Of a stretch of DNA of 64,000 nucleotides, positions 62,712-64,000 are shown piece after piece. The first letter of the stretch is position 1; the number at the start of each line of letters is the position of its first letter. The position numbers were made by a program, and so were the translations under genes. The stretch is taken from positions 992,001 to 1,056,000 of the forward strand of contig NZ_FNUC01000004.1 in NCBI RefSeq assembly GCF_900106035.1, written 5' to 3'. The notes beneath the pieces are model-generated. The model was not told where the DNA came from and did not search any database. It saw only the letters and a program-made list of their open reading frames with translations. Source of the stretch: Jiangella alba. GTDB taxonomy: Bacteria; Actinomycetota; Actinomycetes; Jiangellales; Jiangellaceae.

Positions 62712-64000
62712 GTGATCACCAGCACGATGATGGACGTTCCGCTGCAGGTGCGCCGGCTGCTCGAACACGGTGCGACGATCCACGGCGGCAGCCGGGTGGT
62801 CACGGCCACCGGCACCGGATCCGGCGTCCACGAGACGACCTTCGCCGACATCGCGCGGGCCGCGGCCCGGCTGGCCCGAGCGCTGTCGTCGCTCGGCGTC
62901 CACCCCGGCGACCGGGTGGGGACGTTCATGTGGAACAACCACCGGCACGTCGAGGCGTACTTCGCGGTGCCGGCGATGGGCGCGGTGCTGCACCCGCTGA
63001 ACATCCGGCTGTTCCCGGAGCAGATCGCGTTCACCGCGAACCACGCGGCCGACCGCGTCGTCATCGTCGACGGCTCGCTGCTACCCGGGTTCGCCAAGCT
63101 GCTGCCGTCGCTGAAGTCGGTGCGCCACGTCATCGTCGCGGGCGCCGCCGACCGCGGTCTCCTGGAGGGCACCGGCGTCGGCGTGCACGACTACGAGTCG
63201 CTGCTGGCGGCGCAGCCGGTGACGTACGACTGGCCGGACGTCGACGAGCGAGCCGCCGCCGCGATGTGTTACACGTCCGGCACCACCGGCCACCCCAAGG
63301 GCGTCGTCTACAGCCACCGGTCGATCTACCTGCACGCGCTGACCGAGGCGATGCCCGACCTGTTCGACCTGTCCGCCCGCGACCTGCTGCTGACCGTCGT
63401 CCCGCAGTTCCACGTGCTGGCGTGGGGGCTCCCGTACGCCGCGTTCGCCGCCGGCACGTCGCTGGCCATGCCAGACCGCTTCCTCGCGCCGGAGCCGCTG
63501 GCCGCGTTCATCGCCGCGGCAAGGCCCACCATCGGCGCCGGCGTGCCGACCGTCTGGGTCGGGCTGCTGCAGTACCTCGAAGCGCACCCTGAGATCGACA
63601 TCTCGTCCCTGACCAGCCTGGTCGTCGGCGGGTCGGCGATGTCCGAGACGCTGATGCGCGGGCTGGACGCCCGCGGCATCACCGGCCTGCACGCGTGGGG
63701 CATGACGGAGATGAGCCCGCTCGGCACGTTCTCGCGGCCGCCGGTCCACGCCGCCGACGAGGACGTCGACGGCTACCGGCTCGCCCAGGGCCGGTTCGCC
63801 GCGCCGGTCGAGGCCCGGCTGGTCGGCCCGGACGGCGAGGTGCTGGCCTGGGACGGCGAGTCCGTCGGCGAGCTGGAGGTCCGCGGTCCCTGGATCACCG
63901 GCTCGTACTACCAGGAGAACGACGACGAGCGCTTCGACGACGGCTGGCTGCGCACCGGCGACGTCGGCACCGTCACGTCGGACGGCTACCTGCGCCTCAC
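62712..64000 (+). CDS. Acyl-CoA synthetase / AMP-dependent ligase (C-terminus beyond window)
   Basis: The first about 430 residues of an ANL-family ligase. ATP-binding P-loop MCYTSGTTGHPKGVVYSHRS, the later WGMTEMSPLG acceptor motif, and YDW/FDDGWLRTGDVG (the Asp that binds the ribose) are seen. Sequence suits the medium/long-chain fatty acyl-CoA synthetase type. The GTG start has GGGGAGG 6 bases upstream; an in-frame ATG at 62697 is less likely. It diverges from amt. The frame is open at the window end. Confidence 0.92.
   Translation, partial: MITSTMMDVPLQVRRLLEHGATIHGGSRVVTATGTGSGVHETTFADIARAAARLARALSSLGVHPGDRVGTFMWNNHRHVEAYFAVPAMGAVLHPLNIRLFPEQIAFTANHAADRVVIVDGSLLPGFAKLLPSLKSVRHVIVAGAADRGLLEGTGVGVHDYESLLAAQPVTYDWPDVDERAAAAMCYTSGTTGHPKGVVYSHRSIYLHALTEAMPDLFDLSARDLLLTVVPQFHVLAWGLPYAAFAAGTSLAMPDRFLAPEPLAAFIAAARPTIGAGVPTVWVGLLQYLEAHPEIDISSLTSLVVGGSAMSETLMRGLDARGITGLHAWGMTEMSPLGTFSRPPVHAADEDVDGYRLAQGRFAAPVEARLVGPDGEVLAWDGESVGELEVRGPWITGSYYQENDDERFDDGWLRTGDVGTVTSDGYLRL

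Overview
The window is chromosomal DNA from a very GC-rich actinobacterium. Third codon positions are almost all G or C, GTG starts are common, and many genes have a TAnnnT box 6-8 bases before the start codon and no Shine-Dalgarno sequence, as in leaderless actinobacterial transcripts. A bacterial proteasome activator (Bpa), SEC-C/DUF5926, DUF6918, DUF6457 and an ECF42-type sigma factor with its DGPF partner all fit a free-living, Jiangella- or nocardioform-like actinomycete. The genus is inference. I see no rRNA, tRNA, CRISPR array, phage gene or intact transposase.

Region 1 (1-14749) is a carbohydrate locus arranged around a LacI regulator. Leftward it carries a WxL-like surface protein, a DUF916-like membrane-anchored surface protein, a 1573-residue secreted multidomain glycosidase and a secreted GH43 enzyme cut by the window edge. 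Rightward it carries a sugar ABC transporter (binding protein and two permeases), a GH127 beta-L-arabinofuranosidase with its Cys/Glu zinc site, and an RraA-like protein. It reads as a cut-outside, import, finish-inside system for arabinose-containing glycans.

Region 2 (14750-17700) holds an ascorbate-type PTS (EIIC, EIIB, EIIA). Its 3' end runs into a palindromic, tandemly repeated element that also supplies the EIIA stop codon. The same element recurs at 55749-55869 and supplies the stop codon of a sigma factor there.

Region 3 (17223-32672) is mixed housekeeping and accessory content: a TIGR03086 protein, an AraC regulator diverging from a secreted X-Pro peptidase, an AraC/VOC pseudogene, an AAA ATPase plus unknown gene flanked by CTAG-rich inverted sequences, a globin-reductase, an RsbW-like kinase, arginine deiminase, a glycosyltransferase, an arylamine N-acetyltransferase, a large membrane phosphatase-like protein and prephenate dehydratase.

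Region 4 (32671-49567) has a small GntR gene bracketed by direct repeats between pheA and serS, a HAD phosphatase, Bpa, a PadR-controlled MacB/FtsX-type ABC operon ending in a tiny basic protein, NUDIX, quinone reductase, a K+ channel, a hydroxyacid dehydrogenase-nitrilase-MobA-DUF6457 operon, a 46-residue CxxC protein, DUF389, GrpB and a double-domain Lrp/AsnC regulator.

Region 5 (49690-55745) is a second sugar ABC operon, with a Gfo/Idh/MocA oxidoreductase and a sulfatase, divergent from the AsnC gene. Region 6 (55749-64000) has two ECF sigma genes, a DHFR-like reductase, the DGPF protein, a GH15-like protein, an ammonium transporter with a GlnR-like box and the start of an acyl-CoA ligase.
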